From Sphaerochaeta sp. (GTDB lineage: Bacteria > Spirochaetota > Spirochaetia > Sphaerochaetales > Sphaerochaetaceae): a stretch of 5,481 nt of DNA. Within the stretch, counting starts at the first letter, position 1. Each line of letters opens with the position of its first letter. The DNA is taken from contig JALOBD010000141.1 of the NCBI GenBank assembly GCA_023228445.1, positions 1 to 5,481 on the forward strand, written 5' to 3'. This document shows, piece after piece, positions 1 through 5,481 of this stretch. The notes beneath the pieces were generated by a model. The model had not been told where the DNA came from, made no database searches, and was given only the letters and a program-made list of their open reading frames with translations. The translations under genes and the position numbers were made by a program.

Positions 1-831
1 AAACTCCGTCTCCTCCTCGAAGGTGACCTTCACCGGCAGGATCTGCCAGCCCATGTCAGCCATGTCGCACGCCATGATGGCGGCGGCGAGGAGGAGGTCT
101 TTGAGGTCTTCGCCGCTGAACTCCAAGAAGAGGTTCTCATCGCCGACCTCGACTGCCCCGATACGGTCGCTGTTGATCACCGGCGGGAAGGAGAGTACCC
201 CACCCTTGTCGTCATGGAGGAAGGGGAAGACGGGCTTGTCGGCCACGATGTGGCCGTACTCCCGTCCCTTGGGGTGTTCGGTGAGGATTTGGCGCAGCGT
301 GAGTTCTGTATCCAACCCCAGCGGAACGAACGAGGTGGTATCGGGATCGGCTCCCCGGTAGTGGACCGGGTAGGTGATCAAATCACTGCGGTAGAGGCCG
401 ATGGCGATGGTCCGTCGCTTGCGCCCGAAGTTGTGGCAGAGCTTCTCCTGGCTTTGGATCAACGCTTCCAACTCATCCTCGCTCACCCGGTGGCCGCAGG
501 CGGCAAAGCCGACCGAGTAGGGGCGTACCTCCTTGGCTGAGCGCTCGACACGCAGTACCCTCCCCTCACTGTCAAACTCCTCCTCTTTTGTGGAGAAGAA
601 GTCGTAGAGCGGCGCCTCAACACCCCAGTAGCTCTTGATCTGTCGCGCCACACCGGCGGGAGACCAGAGGTCAGGGCGGTTGGTGTCGTTGAGCTCGATC
701 TTCAAGATTCCATCATCGTGGTCATCAAGCTCGGCTTTTGCAACCGGGAGGATTGCCTCCAGCTCATCATCGCTCAATACTCGGCCCAAGAGACTGGAGA
801 GCAGTGTATCGGTGGTATCAATCTTTGGCAT
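1..831 (-). CDS. pheT: Phenylalanyl-tRNA synthetase beta subunit, archaeal type (partial, C-terminus outside window)
   Basis: This is the beta subunit of the cytoplasmic (alpha-beta)2 enzyme that charges tRNA-Phe; in this family the beta chain carries the B3/4 editing domain that hydrolyses misacylated Tyr-tRNA-Phe. I translated 277 codons from the ATG at 831 down to the window edge with no stop. Residues 46-57 read ELNDTNRPDLWS, the NRPDL signature of the PheT B1 domain. Residues about 100-250 look like the B3/4 domain, including LIQSQEKL (124-131) and GRKRRTIAIG (136-145), which resemble archaeal rather than E. coli-type PheT. There is no N-terminal EMAP/tRNA-binding extension, as expected for the short archaeal form. 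The start is supported by AGGAGG eight bases upstream (840-845, minus), inside the 3' end of pheS, and by the TGATG overlap with the pheS stop. The gene continues left of the window, so the catalytic-like and C-terminal domains cannot be judged. Confidence 0.95.
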   Translation of the reverse strand, partial: MPKIDTTDTLLSSLLGRVLSDDELEAILPVAKAELDDHDDGILKIELNDTNRPDLWSPAGVARQIKSYWGVEAPLYDFFSTKEEEFDSEGRVLRVERSAKEVRPYSVGFAACGHRVSEDELEALIQSQEKLCHNFGRKRRTIAIGLYRSDLITYPVHYRGADPDTTSFVPLGLDTELTLRQILTEHPKGREYGHIVADKPVFPFLHDDKGGVLSFPPVINSDRIGAVEVGDENLFLEFSGEDLKDLLLAAAIMACDMADMGWQILPVKVTFEEETEF

Positions 832-2378
832 CAGTTTTCCCTCCTGGTCCGTACCGCCTCGATGTTGGCGCTGAAGAGGTCGCGCAGGTCGTTGAGCCCG
901 AGGTGCATCAACGCCATCCGGTCGATGCCCAATCCCCAAGCGAGGACGGGCACATCGATGCCCAGTGCACGGGTGACCTCCGGGCGGAAGATCCCACTGC
1001 CGCCGAGCTCGAACCAACCGAGCACCGGATGCTTGATGTGCACCTCGATGGAGGGTTCGGTGAAGGGGAAGTAGCCGGGTACGTACTTGACCTCCTCGGC
1101 CCCTGCAATCTCCTCGGCAAACATCTTGAGCAAGCCGAGCAGCGTCTTGAGGTTCACATCCTCGCCGAGGACGATGCCTTCGGTCTGGTAGAAGTCCGCT
1201 CCGTGGGTCGCATCGACTTGGTCGTAGCGGAAGCAGCGCACCACCCCGAAGTACTTGCCCGGCACTTTTGCGTTGGTCAGTTGTTTGGCCGAGAGAACGG
1301 TCCCTTGGCTGCGGAGCACCTGGCGGAGGGTGAATTCGTGGTCGAAGGTGTAGCGCCAGCCACGGCTGCCGGTCTTCCACCCATCCTCGTGGGTTTGGGC
1401 GACCTGGCTGAGCCATGGCTCCTCGATGGAGGCGCGGTGGCGCGGCTCCTTGACGTAGTAGACGTCATGGATGTCACGGGCGCTATGAAACTGTGGCATG
1501 AAGAGGGCATCGCCGTTCCAGAACTCGCTCTCCACCAGAGGTCCGTCGAACTCCTCGAAGCCGAGGGCGGTGAGCTTGTCCTTGACCCAGGTCAGGTAAT
1601 TGGCATAGGGGTTGCGTCTGCCGGGAATGATGCGGGCGGTGGGGGCACCCAGGGCGTAGGGGCGGAAGGTCGCCTCACGCCAGGAGCCCTCCTTCATCAT
1701 CTCGACGGTGAGCTGGCCAACCTCGTCGCCGCTGATGTTGGCTGCCAAGAGTGCATCCTTGGCCTTGCCACCGGCTTCGGTGAGGGTCCAGATGACATCC
1801 TCACGCTCAATGGTCTTGAAGGGGCTGTTGGTCGCCCCGCGCTTCTTGGCGATCTTGGCCATGACGGAGCGCTCTTCAGGGGTGAGCGACTCCTCTTCAA
1901 GGGCGCCGCCAACGCCGCGGTCCAGCAGTGCAGTGGTAATGGCAAACTCACCACCGAGGGCATCGGCGGTCGCTTCGGCGTTGTTCTGACTGTTCATCCG
2001 TGCAGCGCCCGCCTTTGAGAGCTGGCCGAAGGCCGAGCCGATGTCGCTCCTCTCCAAGGCCAGCGCCTCAGCGAGCGCCGGCAGACTCTGGGGCCCCTCA
2101 CCCTTGAGCAGAGCAAAGATACGATGGGCCGGCGTTCCACTCTCCTGTTGCCGCCTTCCGAGCTCGGTGAGCTCGAAGAGGGTGCGTGTCCTGCGGCTTT
2201 TCTCAGCCAGGTAACCCTTGGCGGCCAACCAGCTGAACGCCTGGTTGCACTGTCCGAGGATGTAGCCCAGCTCGGCCATGATGCGCTCGACGGTGATCTC
2301 CTCGCCGAGTGCAACGTGTCTGAGCAGGCGCACTTCCAGTGGATGCAGGTTCTTTACATCGATATCCATGCTGTTCAT
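831..2378 (-). CDS. pheS: Phenylalanyl-tRNA synthetase alpha subunit, archaeal type
   Basis: This is the catalytic class II subunit, which activates phenylalanine with ATP and transfers it to tRNA-Phe. The 515-residue frame matches the roughly 500-residue archaeal/eukaryotic form; E. coli-type PheS is near 330 residues. Residues about 10-130 look like tandem winged-helix-like domains, typical of the N-terminus of this form. The class II core follows: motif 1 region about 265-285 (DGPLVESEFWN at 278-288), HSARD (298-302), motif 2 at 377-402 (FRYDQVDATHGADFYQTEG at 383-401), the phenylalanine pocket region FELGGSGIFRPEV (456-468), and motif 3 with GLGIDR (482-487). Two in-frame ATGs exist, at 2378 and 2369. 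AGGAG lies only one base from the first but ten from the second, so the true protein is probably 512 residues starting MDIDVKN. The stop TGA shares one base with the pheT ATG, implying translational coupling. The gene lies 66 bases (75 from the preferred start) behind the E1 gene. Confidence 0.97.
   Translation of the reverse strand: MNSMDIDVKNLHPLEVRLLRHVALGEEITVERIMAELGYILGQCNQAFSWLAAKGYLAEKSRRTRTLFELTELGRRQQESGTPAHRIFALLKGEGPQSLPALAEALALERSDIGSAFGQLSKAGAARMNSQNNAEATADALGGEFAITTALLDRGVGGALEEESLTPEERSVMAKIAKKRGATNSPFKTIEREDVIWTLTEAGGKAKDALLAANISGDEVGQLTVEMMKEGSWREATFRPYALGAPTARIIPGRRNPYANYLTWVKDKLTALGFEEFDGPLVESEFWNGDALFMPQFHSARDIHDVYYVKEPRHRASIEEPWLSQVAQTHEDGWKTGSRGWRYTFDHEFTLRQVLRSQGTVLSAKQLTNAKVPGKYFGVVRCFRYDQVDATHGADFYQTEGIVLGEDVNLKTLLGLLKMFAEEIAGAEEVKYVPGYFPFTEPSIEVHIKHPVLGWFELGGSGIFRPEVTRALGIDVPVLAWGLGIDRMALMHLGLNDLRDLFSANIEAVRTRREN
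840..845 (-). promoter_or_regulatory. pheT ribosome binding site embedded in the pheS 3' end
   Basis: AGGAGG on the minus strand, eight bases upstream of the pheT ATG. The same six bases are two consecutive AGG arginine codons (residues 512-513) near the end of pheS. The site therefore serves both genes and supports coupled translation of the two subunits. Confidence 0.75.
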
Positions 2379-2379
2379 A

Positions 2380-2384
2380 CTCCT
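2380..2384 (-). promoter_or_regulatory. Ribosome binding site deciding the pheS start
   Basis: AGGAG on the minus strand. It sits one base before the ATG at 2378, too close for initiation there, and ten bases before the in-frame ATG at 2369. I therefore prefer the start at 2369, which removes residues MNS from the longest frame. The alternative start cannot be excluded from sequence alone. Confidence 0.6.
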
Positions 2385-2410
2385 GGGTGCACGGTGGTGC
2401 GAATAGAGCC

Positions 2411-2439
2411 ATTCTAGCGTCTTGGGATAAAAAAGGAAA
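2411..2439 (-). promoter_or_regulatory. Weak candidate promoter ahead of pheS
   Basis: On the minus strand TAGAAT (2411-2416) matches five of six bases of a sigma-70 -10 box. With a 17-base spacer, TTTCCT (2434-2439) matches only three of six bases of a -35 box. It would give a leader of roughly 25-35 bases before pheS. It may simply be chance in a short gap inside a longer operon. Confidence 0.25.
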
Positions 2440-2444
2440 GGCGT

Positions 2445-4427
2445 CTAATGACCAAAGAGCGAACGGGCGGCCTCCACCACATCGTCGACGGTGGGCACGA
2501 TCATCCGTTCCAACTCCACCGAGAAGGGAATGGGACTCTCCTTGCCCCCGAGGCGGATCGGGGGGACCTTCAACGCGGCCAGGCAGGCGCTGTCGCCAGT
2601 GACCGCAGCGACCACCTCGCCGCCGTACCCGCCGAAGGTGGGGCTGTCGTGGACAACGATGAGACGGCCGGTCTTCTTCACCGACCTCATCACCGCATCG
2701 GTGTCCATCGGCTTGAGGGTGGCCAGGTCGATGACCTCGGCCTCGATCTCATCCTGCAGGGCAAGCCGTGACGCTGCTTCCAAGGCGATGGGCACCGAGC
2801 GGCTGTAGCCGACGATGGTGAGGTGCACCCCGCGCTTCTTGACGATCGCCTTGCCGATGGGTAGCAGGTAGTGCTCATCCCCCACTGGCCCGAGGGTGTC
2901 GTAGAGCCCCTTGTGCTCAAAGTACAGCACCGGGTTGTTGCTGCGGATCGCGCTCTTGAGCAGCGCCTTGGCATCGCCGGCACAGGAGGGGGCGACGATG
3001 ATGAGGCCGGGGACGTTGGCGAACATCGCCTCGAGGCACTGGGTGTGCTGGCCCCCGTGACCGGTGCCGCTGCCCATCGGGGCGCGCAGCACCATCGGGC
3101 AGGAGAGCTGGCCTCCGCTCATGTAGTGGATCTTCGCCGCATGGTTGATGATCGCATCGCTGGCGAGGGTGGCAAAGTCTCCGTACATCAGCTCCACTAC
3201 CGGCCTGAGGCCGAGCATCGCTGAACCGACGGCGAGGCTGGAAAAGCCCTCCTCGCTCACCGGAGTCTCGTGCAGCTGGTCCATGTGGCGGCTGAAGAGG
3301 TCGCCGGTGACCTTGAAGCAACCGCCGTAGAGACCGATGTCCTCACCGATGAGGTGGACGCGCTCATCACGGTCCATCTCCTCATCGAGGGCCTCCCGGA
3401 TGGCATCGCGATAGCTGAGGCGCCGGGTCTTCTGTACCACACCGTAGCGCTCCTGCTCCTCCTCGGCAAAGATCAGTGCGAGGGCCTCCTCCATCGAGAG
3501 GCGATCGCCCTTCATCTCGACCGCCGCCTGGGCATTCTCATCGACCGCCCGCCTGGCGTCAAGGATGATCGCGCCCACCTCCTCCTCGCTGAAGAGGCCG
3601 CTTTGGACAAGGCGCTGGGAGAAGCGCATGATGGGGTCGCGCCCCTGCCAGAGCGCCTCCTCCTCACGACTTCGATAGAGGCAGGGATCGTTCTTTGAGT
3701 GGCCGCAGAGACGGTAGGTGCTCACCTCAAGGAAGTAGGGCCGTCCGGTGGTGCGAATGGAGTGCACCGCCTCCTTGGCCGCACTGAGGACCGCCTCCAG
3801 GTCGTTGCCGTCGACGGTGGTGTATTCGATGGAGTACCCCTGGCTGCGGGCAGCGATATCGCTGGTTGCGATCATCCTCGAGGCGGCGGCGCTCATGCCG
3901 TAGTTGTTGTTCTCACAGTAGAAGAGGACGGGCAGGTCCCAGACCGAGGCGATGTTCATCGACTCGTGGACGATTCCCCTGCTGGTCGCCCCATCGCCAA
4001 AGATTGCTACGCTGATGGCGCTGCTGCCCTGGACTTTGAGGGCGAAGGCGAGGCCGGTGGCGAGGCCGACACCACTGCCGACCACCGCCGAGGAACCGGG
4101 GTTCCAGGTCTGCACATCGCTCATGTGCATCGAGCCACCCAACCCCTTGGAGAGGCCATCGCGGCTGCCGAACATCTCGCTGAACATCTTGCGCTCATGT
4201 GCGCCGCGGGCAAGGGTGTGGCCATGGCAGCGATGGGTGGGGACGATCCAATCCCCCTCGCGCAGGGCAAGGGCCAAGCCTACCTGGGCGGCCTCCTGGC
4301 CGATGGCGAGGTGGGTGGTTCCATGCATTTCCTTGCGCTTGAAAAATTCGTCGATACACTCTTCGAAGCGGCGCGAACGCACCATCATCGATAACGCCAT
4401 ACGTGCAGTGTCTGGCAACAGGTCCAT
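2445..4427 (-). CDS. Fused E1 alpha/beta subunit of a 2-oxo acid dehydrogenase complex (pyruvate/acetoin/branched-chain type)
   Basis: Thiamine-diphosphate-dependent E1, which decarboxylates a 2-oxo acid (or cleaves acetoin) and passes the acyl group to lipoyl-E2. The 660 residues carry both halves of a normally two-chain enzyme. The alpha part is residues about 1-325: IGQEA (42-46), the ThDP/Mg motif starting GDG (144-146) and ending NN (173-174), and the active-site loop YRLCGHSKNDP (238-248), where His243 matches the conserved loop histidine. A charged linker near 320-335 leads into the beta part, about 337-660: GEDIGLYGG (361-369), PVSEEG (389-394) with Glu392 at the position that activates ThDP, and QHTQ (460-463) with His461 at the conserved active-site position. 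All key residues seem present, so it looks functional. GAGGAG lies five bases before the ATG. The substrate cannot be read from the sequence, and no E2, E3 or lipoylation gene lies in the window. The call as E1 alpha/beta is firm; pyruvate, acetoin or branched-chain specificity is open. Confidence 0.93.
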   Translation of the reverse strand: MDLLPDTARMALSMMVRSRRFEECIDEFFKRKEMHGTTHLAIGQEAAQVGLALALREGDWIVPTHRCHGHTLARGAHERKMFSEMFGSRDGLSKGLGGSMHMSDVQTWNPGSSAVVGSGVGLATGLAFALKVQGSSAISVAIFGDGATSRGIVHESMNIASVWDLPVLFYCENNNYGMSAAASRMIATSDIAARSQGYSIEYTTVDGNDLEAVLSAAKEAVHSIRTTGRPYFLEVSTYRLCGHSKNDPCLYRSREEEALWQGRDPIMRFSQRLVQSGLFSEEEVGAIILDARRAVDENAQAAVEMKGDRLSMEEALALIFAEEEQERYGVVQKTRRLSYRDAIREALDEEMDRDERVHLIGEDIGLYGGCFKVTGDLFSRHMDQLHETPVSEEGFSSLAVGSAMLGLRPVVELMYGDFATLASDAIINHAAKIHYMSGGQLSCPMVLRAPMGSGTGHGGQHTQCLEAMFANVPGLIIVAPSCAGDAKALLKSAIRSNNPVLYFEHKGLYDTLGPVGDEHYLLPIGKAIVKKRGVHLTIVGYSRSVPIALEAASRLALQDEIEAEVIDLATLKPMDTDAVMRSVKKTGRLIVVHDSPTFGGYGGEVVAAVTGDSACLAALKVPPIRLGGKESPIPFSVELERMIVPTVDDVVEAARSLFGH

Positions 4428-4459
4428 GAACGCTCCTCGGCAGGATGTACGGTCCCGCC

Positions 4460-4486
4460 TTTATACGCCGATACGGCCTTGGTCAC
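4460..4486 (-). promoter_or_regulatory. Weak candidate promoter ahead of the E1 gene
   Basis: On the minus strand TATAAA (4460-4465) matches five of six bases of a -10 box. GTGACC (4481-4486) matches four of six of a -35 box, but the spacer is only 15 bases. A small inverted repeat, GCCG-ATA-CGGC (4467-4477), falls in the spacer. The E1 gene may equally be read through from the flavin reductase promoter, because the gap is only 67 bases. Confidence 0.3.
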
Positions 4487-4494
4487 CCTCCATC

Positions 4495-5010
4495 CTATTG
4501 GCTGGCCAGGATACTGTCAACAAATCCGATGATCATTGTGTGGTAGTCGCCGTCCCGGTAGTGCTCCTCGATGACAGGAAGAACAAAGGCGCTCTTGTCG
4601 AGCGGCAGGACGGCAGCCTTGGTGCAGGAGAAGACGAGCGCCGCCTGCTTGAAGGTTATCCGCTCCCCTCCCTCAGGTCCATCGATGCACGCCATCTTCA
4701 AGCCGGTCTCCTTCACCTTGTCCCAGTCGCGGCCGCTGTGTTCTCCGCACCAGGTGAGGATGTGCTTCAAGTCCGGCGGGAGGAATGAGATGGTGAACCC
4801 CTCGCTTGACGCGAGCAGCTCGTGGGTGAGACGGCTGGGGCGGACGTACACGGTGACCGTGTTGCGTCCCCACAGGTGTCCCATCGCCCCCCACGTGGCG
4901 GTCATCGTGTTGAAGCGATCGGCTGTGCCGGCGGTGATGAGAAACCCATCGCTGCCGATGGCGGTGAAGGGGTTTATCTGTAGGTGTTCGATAGGGATGT
5001 CGACATACAT
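4495..5010 (-). CDS. Flavin reductase family protein (FMN-binding split barrel)
   Basis: A 171-residue soluble protein of the flavin reductase-like/split-barrel family. Members bind FMN; some reduce free flavin with NAD(P)H for a partner oxygenase or act on other acceptors, and many in anaerobes have no known substrate. Recognisable family segments are FNTMTATWGAMGHLWG (33-48), where the TMT-A-WG core contributes to flavin binding, VYVRPSRLTHELL (54-66), FTISF (72-76), SGRDWDKVKETGL (92-104) and the C-terminal strand YHTMIIGFVDSI (156-167). The length is typical for the single-domain form. There is no signal peptide or membrane segment. The start is well supported by TAAGGAGG ending six bases upstream (5017-5024, minus). 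It leads the minus-strand gene row and is divergent from hpt. No partner monooxygenase is visible, so the exact role is unknown; the family assignment is strong. Confidence 0.9.
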   Translation of the reverse strand: MYVDIPIEHLQINPFTAIGSDGFLITAGTADRFNTMTATWGAMGHLWGRNTVTVYVRPSRLTHELLASSEGFTISFLPPDLKHILTWCGEHSGRDWDKVKETGLKMACIDGPEGGERITFKQAALVFSCTKAAVLPLDKSAFVLPVIEEHYRDGDYHTMIIGFVDSILASQ

Positions 5011-5035
5011 GATCGGCCTCCTTATGGTCGCTTTG

Positions 5036-5065
5036 AGTGTACCGATGAGGTGAGTCAGCGGTCAA
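5036..5065 (-). promoter_or_regulatory. Candidate sigma-70-type promoter of the flavin reductase gene
   Basis: On the minus strand TTGACC (5060-5065, five of six -35 bases) is followed after 18 bases by TACACT (5036-5041, four of six -10 bases, including the first TA and the final T). The predicted start of transcription, near 5029, leaves a leader of about 20 bases that just includes the ribosome binding site. It is the best promoter candidate for the whole minus-strand gene row. Confidence 0.45.
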
Positions 5066-5093
5066 GGGCGGGGGGCGAAAAGCGAAGGTGACG

Positions 5094-5120
5094 TTGACAG
5101 AGTGGAGGTTTTCGGATACT
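5094..5120 (+). promoter_or_regulatory. Candidate promoter of the hpt gene
   Basis: A perfect TTGACA -35 box (5094-5099) is followed by GATACT (5115-5120, four of six -10 bases) with a short 15-base spacer. At the ideal 17-base spacing the hexamer is the poorer TACTTC. Transcription would start near 5127 and give a leader of about 30 bases. The -35 match is strong but the -10 is imperfect, so confidence is moderate. Confidence 0.4.
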
Positions 5121-5156
5121 TCTTCTTTGTAAGACCGAATAATTTTAGGAGGTCCC

Positions 5157-5481
5157 ATGAGCGACATCACCCTCGCAGACGACCTGGTCCGTGTGCTCAT
5201 CGATGAAGAGAGTATACAGCACCGTGTCGAAGAACTTGCCCAGCAGATCAGCCGAGATTATGCACACCTGGAGAGCAAACTCATCCTGGTGGGGGTCCTC
5301 AAGGGCTCCTTCATCTTCCTCTCCGACCTGGCACGAAACCTGAGCATCGACCACGTGGTCGACTTCATCGCCCTCTCCTCGTACGATGGGGGCCAGAGCG
5401 GCAACGTCCGCCTCTTGATGGACACCCGGGAGAACATGGAGGACAAGCACGTCCTCATCGTCGAGGATATCCTGGACAGCG
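5157..5481 (+). CDS. hpt: Hypoxanthine-guanine phosphoribosyltransferase (partial, C-terminus outside window)
   Basis: Purine salvage enzyme that transfers the phosphoribosyl group of PRPP to hypoxanthine or guanine, giving IMP or GMP, in the cytoplasm. I translated 108 complete codons to the right edge without a stop. Family landmarks are LVGVLKGSFIFLSDL (44-58), containing the LKG loop that binds pyrophosphate, VDFIALSSYDGG (68-79), which includes the SSY of the flexible loop, and VLIVEDILDS (99-108), the PRPP-binding signature with the acidic pair Glu103-Asp104. AGGAGG four bases before the ATG (5147-5152) supports the start. About 40 percent of a usual 170-185-residue protein is missing, including the purine-binding C-terminus. 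It is therefore not possible to say whether guanine, hypoxanthine or xanthine is preferred. It is divergent from the flavin reductase gene. The symbol hpt is used by homology with the bacterial family. Confidence 0.93.
   Translation, partial: MSDITLADDLVRVLIDEESIQHRVEELAQQISRDYAHLESKLILVGVLKGSFIFLSDLARNLSIDHVVDFIALSSYDGGQSGNVRLLMDTRENMEDKHVLIVEDILDS

Larger units (their letters stand above)
5011..5156. other. Divergent intergenic region between the flavin reductase and hpt genes
   Basis: The longest non-coding stretch in the window, 146 bases. It holds the two outward-facing promoter candidates and both ribosome binding sites. A short inverted repeat, TTCGG (5111-5115) with CCGAA (5135-5139), straddles the hpt -10 region. 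I see no small gene, RNA gene or terminator in it. Confidence 0.7.

Noticed and set aside
738..2018. A 426-codon open frame on the plus strand, antisense to pheS.
   Set aside because: It lies opposite a clearly conserved pheS and runs into the pheT region. Its translation has no recognisable motif, and long antisense frames are expected in GC-rich coding DNA.
2425..2444. T-rich run after the E1 stop as an intrinsic terminator.
   Set aside because: The run of Ts on the minus strand is not preceded by a GC-rich stem that I can find, so a terminator is not supported.
3699..4394. A 231-codon plus-strand frame opposite the E1 alpha half, plus an overlapping 278-codon frame at 3952-4788.
   Set aside because: Both are antisense to well-supported genes, lack a clear ribosome binding site or family motif, and have low-complexity compositions typical of shadow frames.
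4467..4477. GCCG-ATA-CGGC hairpin as a terminator of the flavin reductase gene.
   Set aside because: The stem is only four base pairs and no T-run follows it.
5138..5143. AATAAT as a second -10 box for hpt.
   Set aside because: It would start transcription inside the ribosome binding site, and no acceptable -35 box sits 16-18 bases upstream.
5145..5450. Minus-strand frames of 101 and 66 codons overlapping the hpt gene.
   Set aside because: They are antisense to a conserved phosphoribosyltransferase whose motifs and ribosome binding site are clear on the plus strand.

Overview
The window is a compact bacterial chromosomal segment, GC-rich by eye, with five protein genes and no gap longer than about 146 bases. 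It suggests a spirochaete (Spirochaetota, possibly near Sphaerochaeta/Treponema). The main reason is that both phenylalanyl-tRNA synthetase subunits are of the archaeal/eukaryotic type, which within bacteria is characteristic of spirochaetes. This assignment is inference from protein character only.

Layout, left to right. Minus strand: positions 1-831 hold the N-terminal 277 residues of pheT, cut by the window edge. Positions 831-2378 hold pheS, whose stop overlaps the pheT start by one base (TGATG). Positions 2445-4427 hold a 660-residue fused E1 alpha/beta subunit of a 2-oxo acid (pyruvate/acetoin/branched-chain type) dehydrogenase. Positions 4495-5010 hold a flavin reductase family protein. 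Plus strand: from 5157 to the right edge lie the first 108 residues of a hypoxanthine-guanine phosphoribosyltransferase.

The four minus-strand genes are separated by 67 bases, about 66-75 bases and a 1-base overlap, so they could form one transcript (flavin reductase, E1, pheS, pheT). Only pheS-pheT are clearly tied together functionally. Weak promoter-like matches precede E1 and pheS, so internal transcription starts are possible. The 146-base gap at 5011-5156 separates divergent genes and holds the two best promoter candidates, one facing each way. No convincing intrinsic terminator was found anywhere.

The genes look like housekeeping metabolism: Phe-tRNA charging, oxidative decarboxylation of a 2-oxo acid, flavin chemistry and purine salvage. 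I see no mobile element, CRISPR array, RNA gene or defence-like cassette, and no convincing sign of an undescribed system. The most notable points are the archaeal-type PheRS, the E1 alpha-beta fusion with no E2/E3 gene nearby, and a ribosome binding site that argues for a pheS start three codons inside the longest frame.
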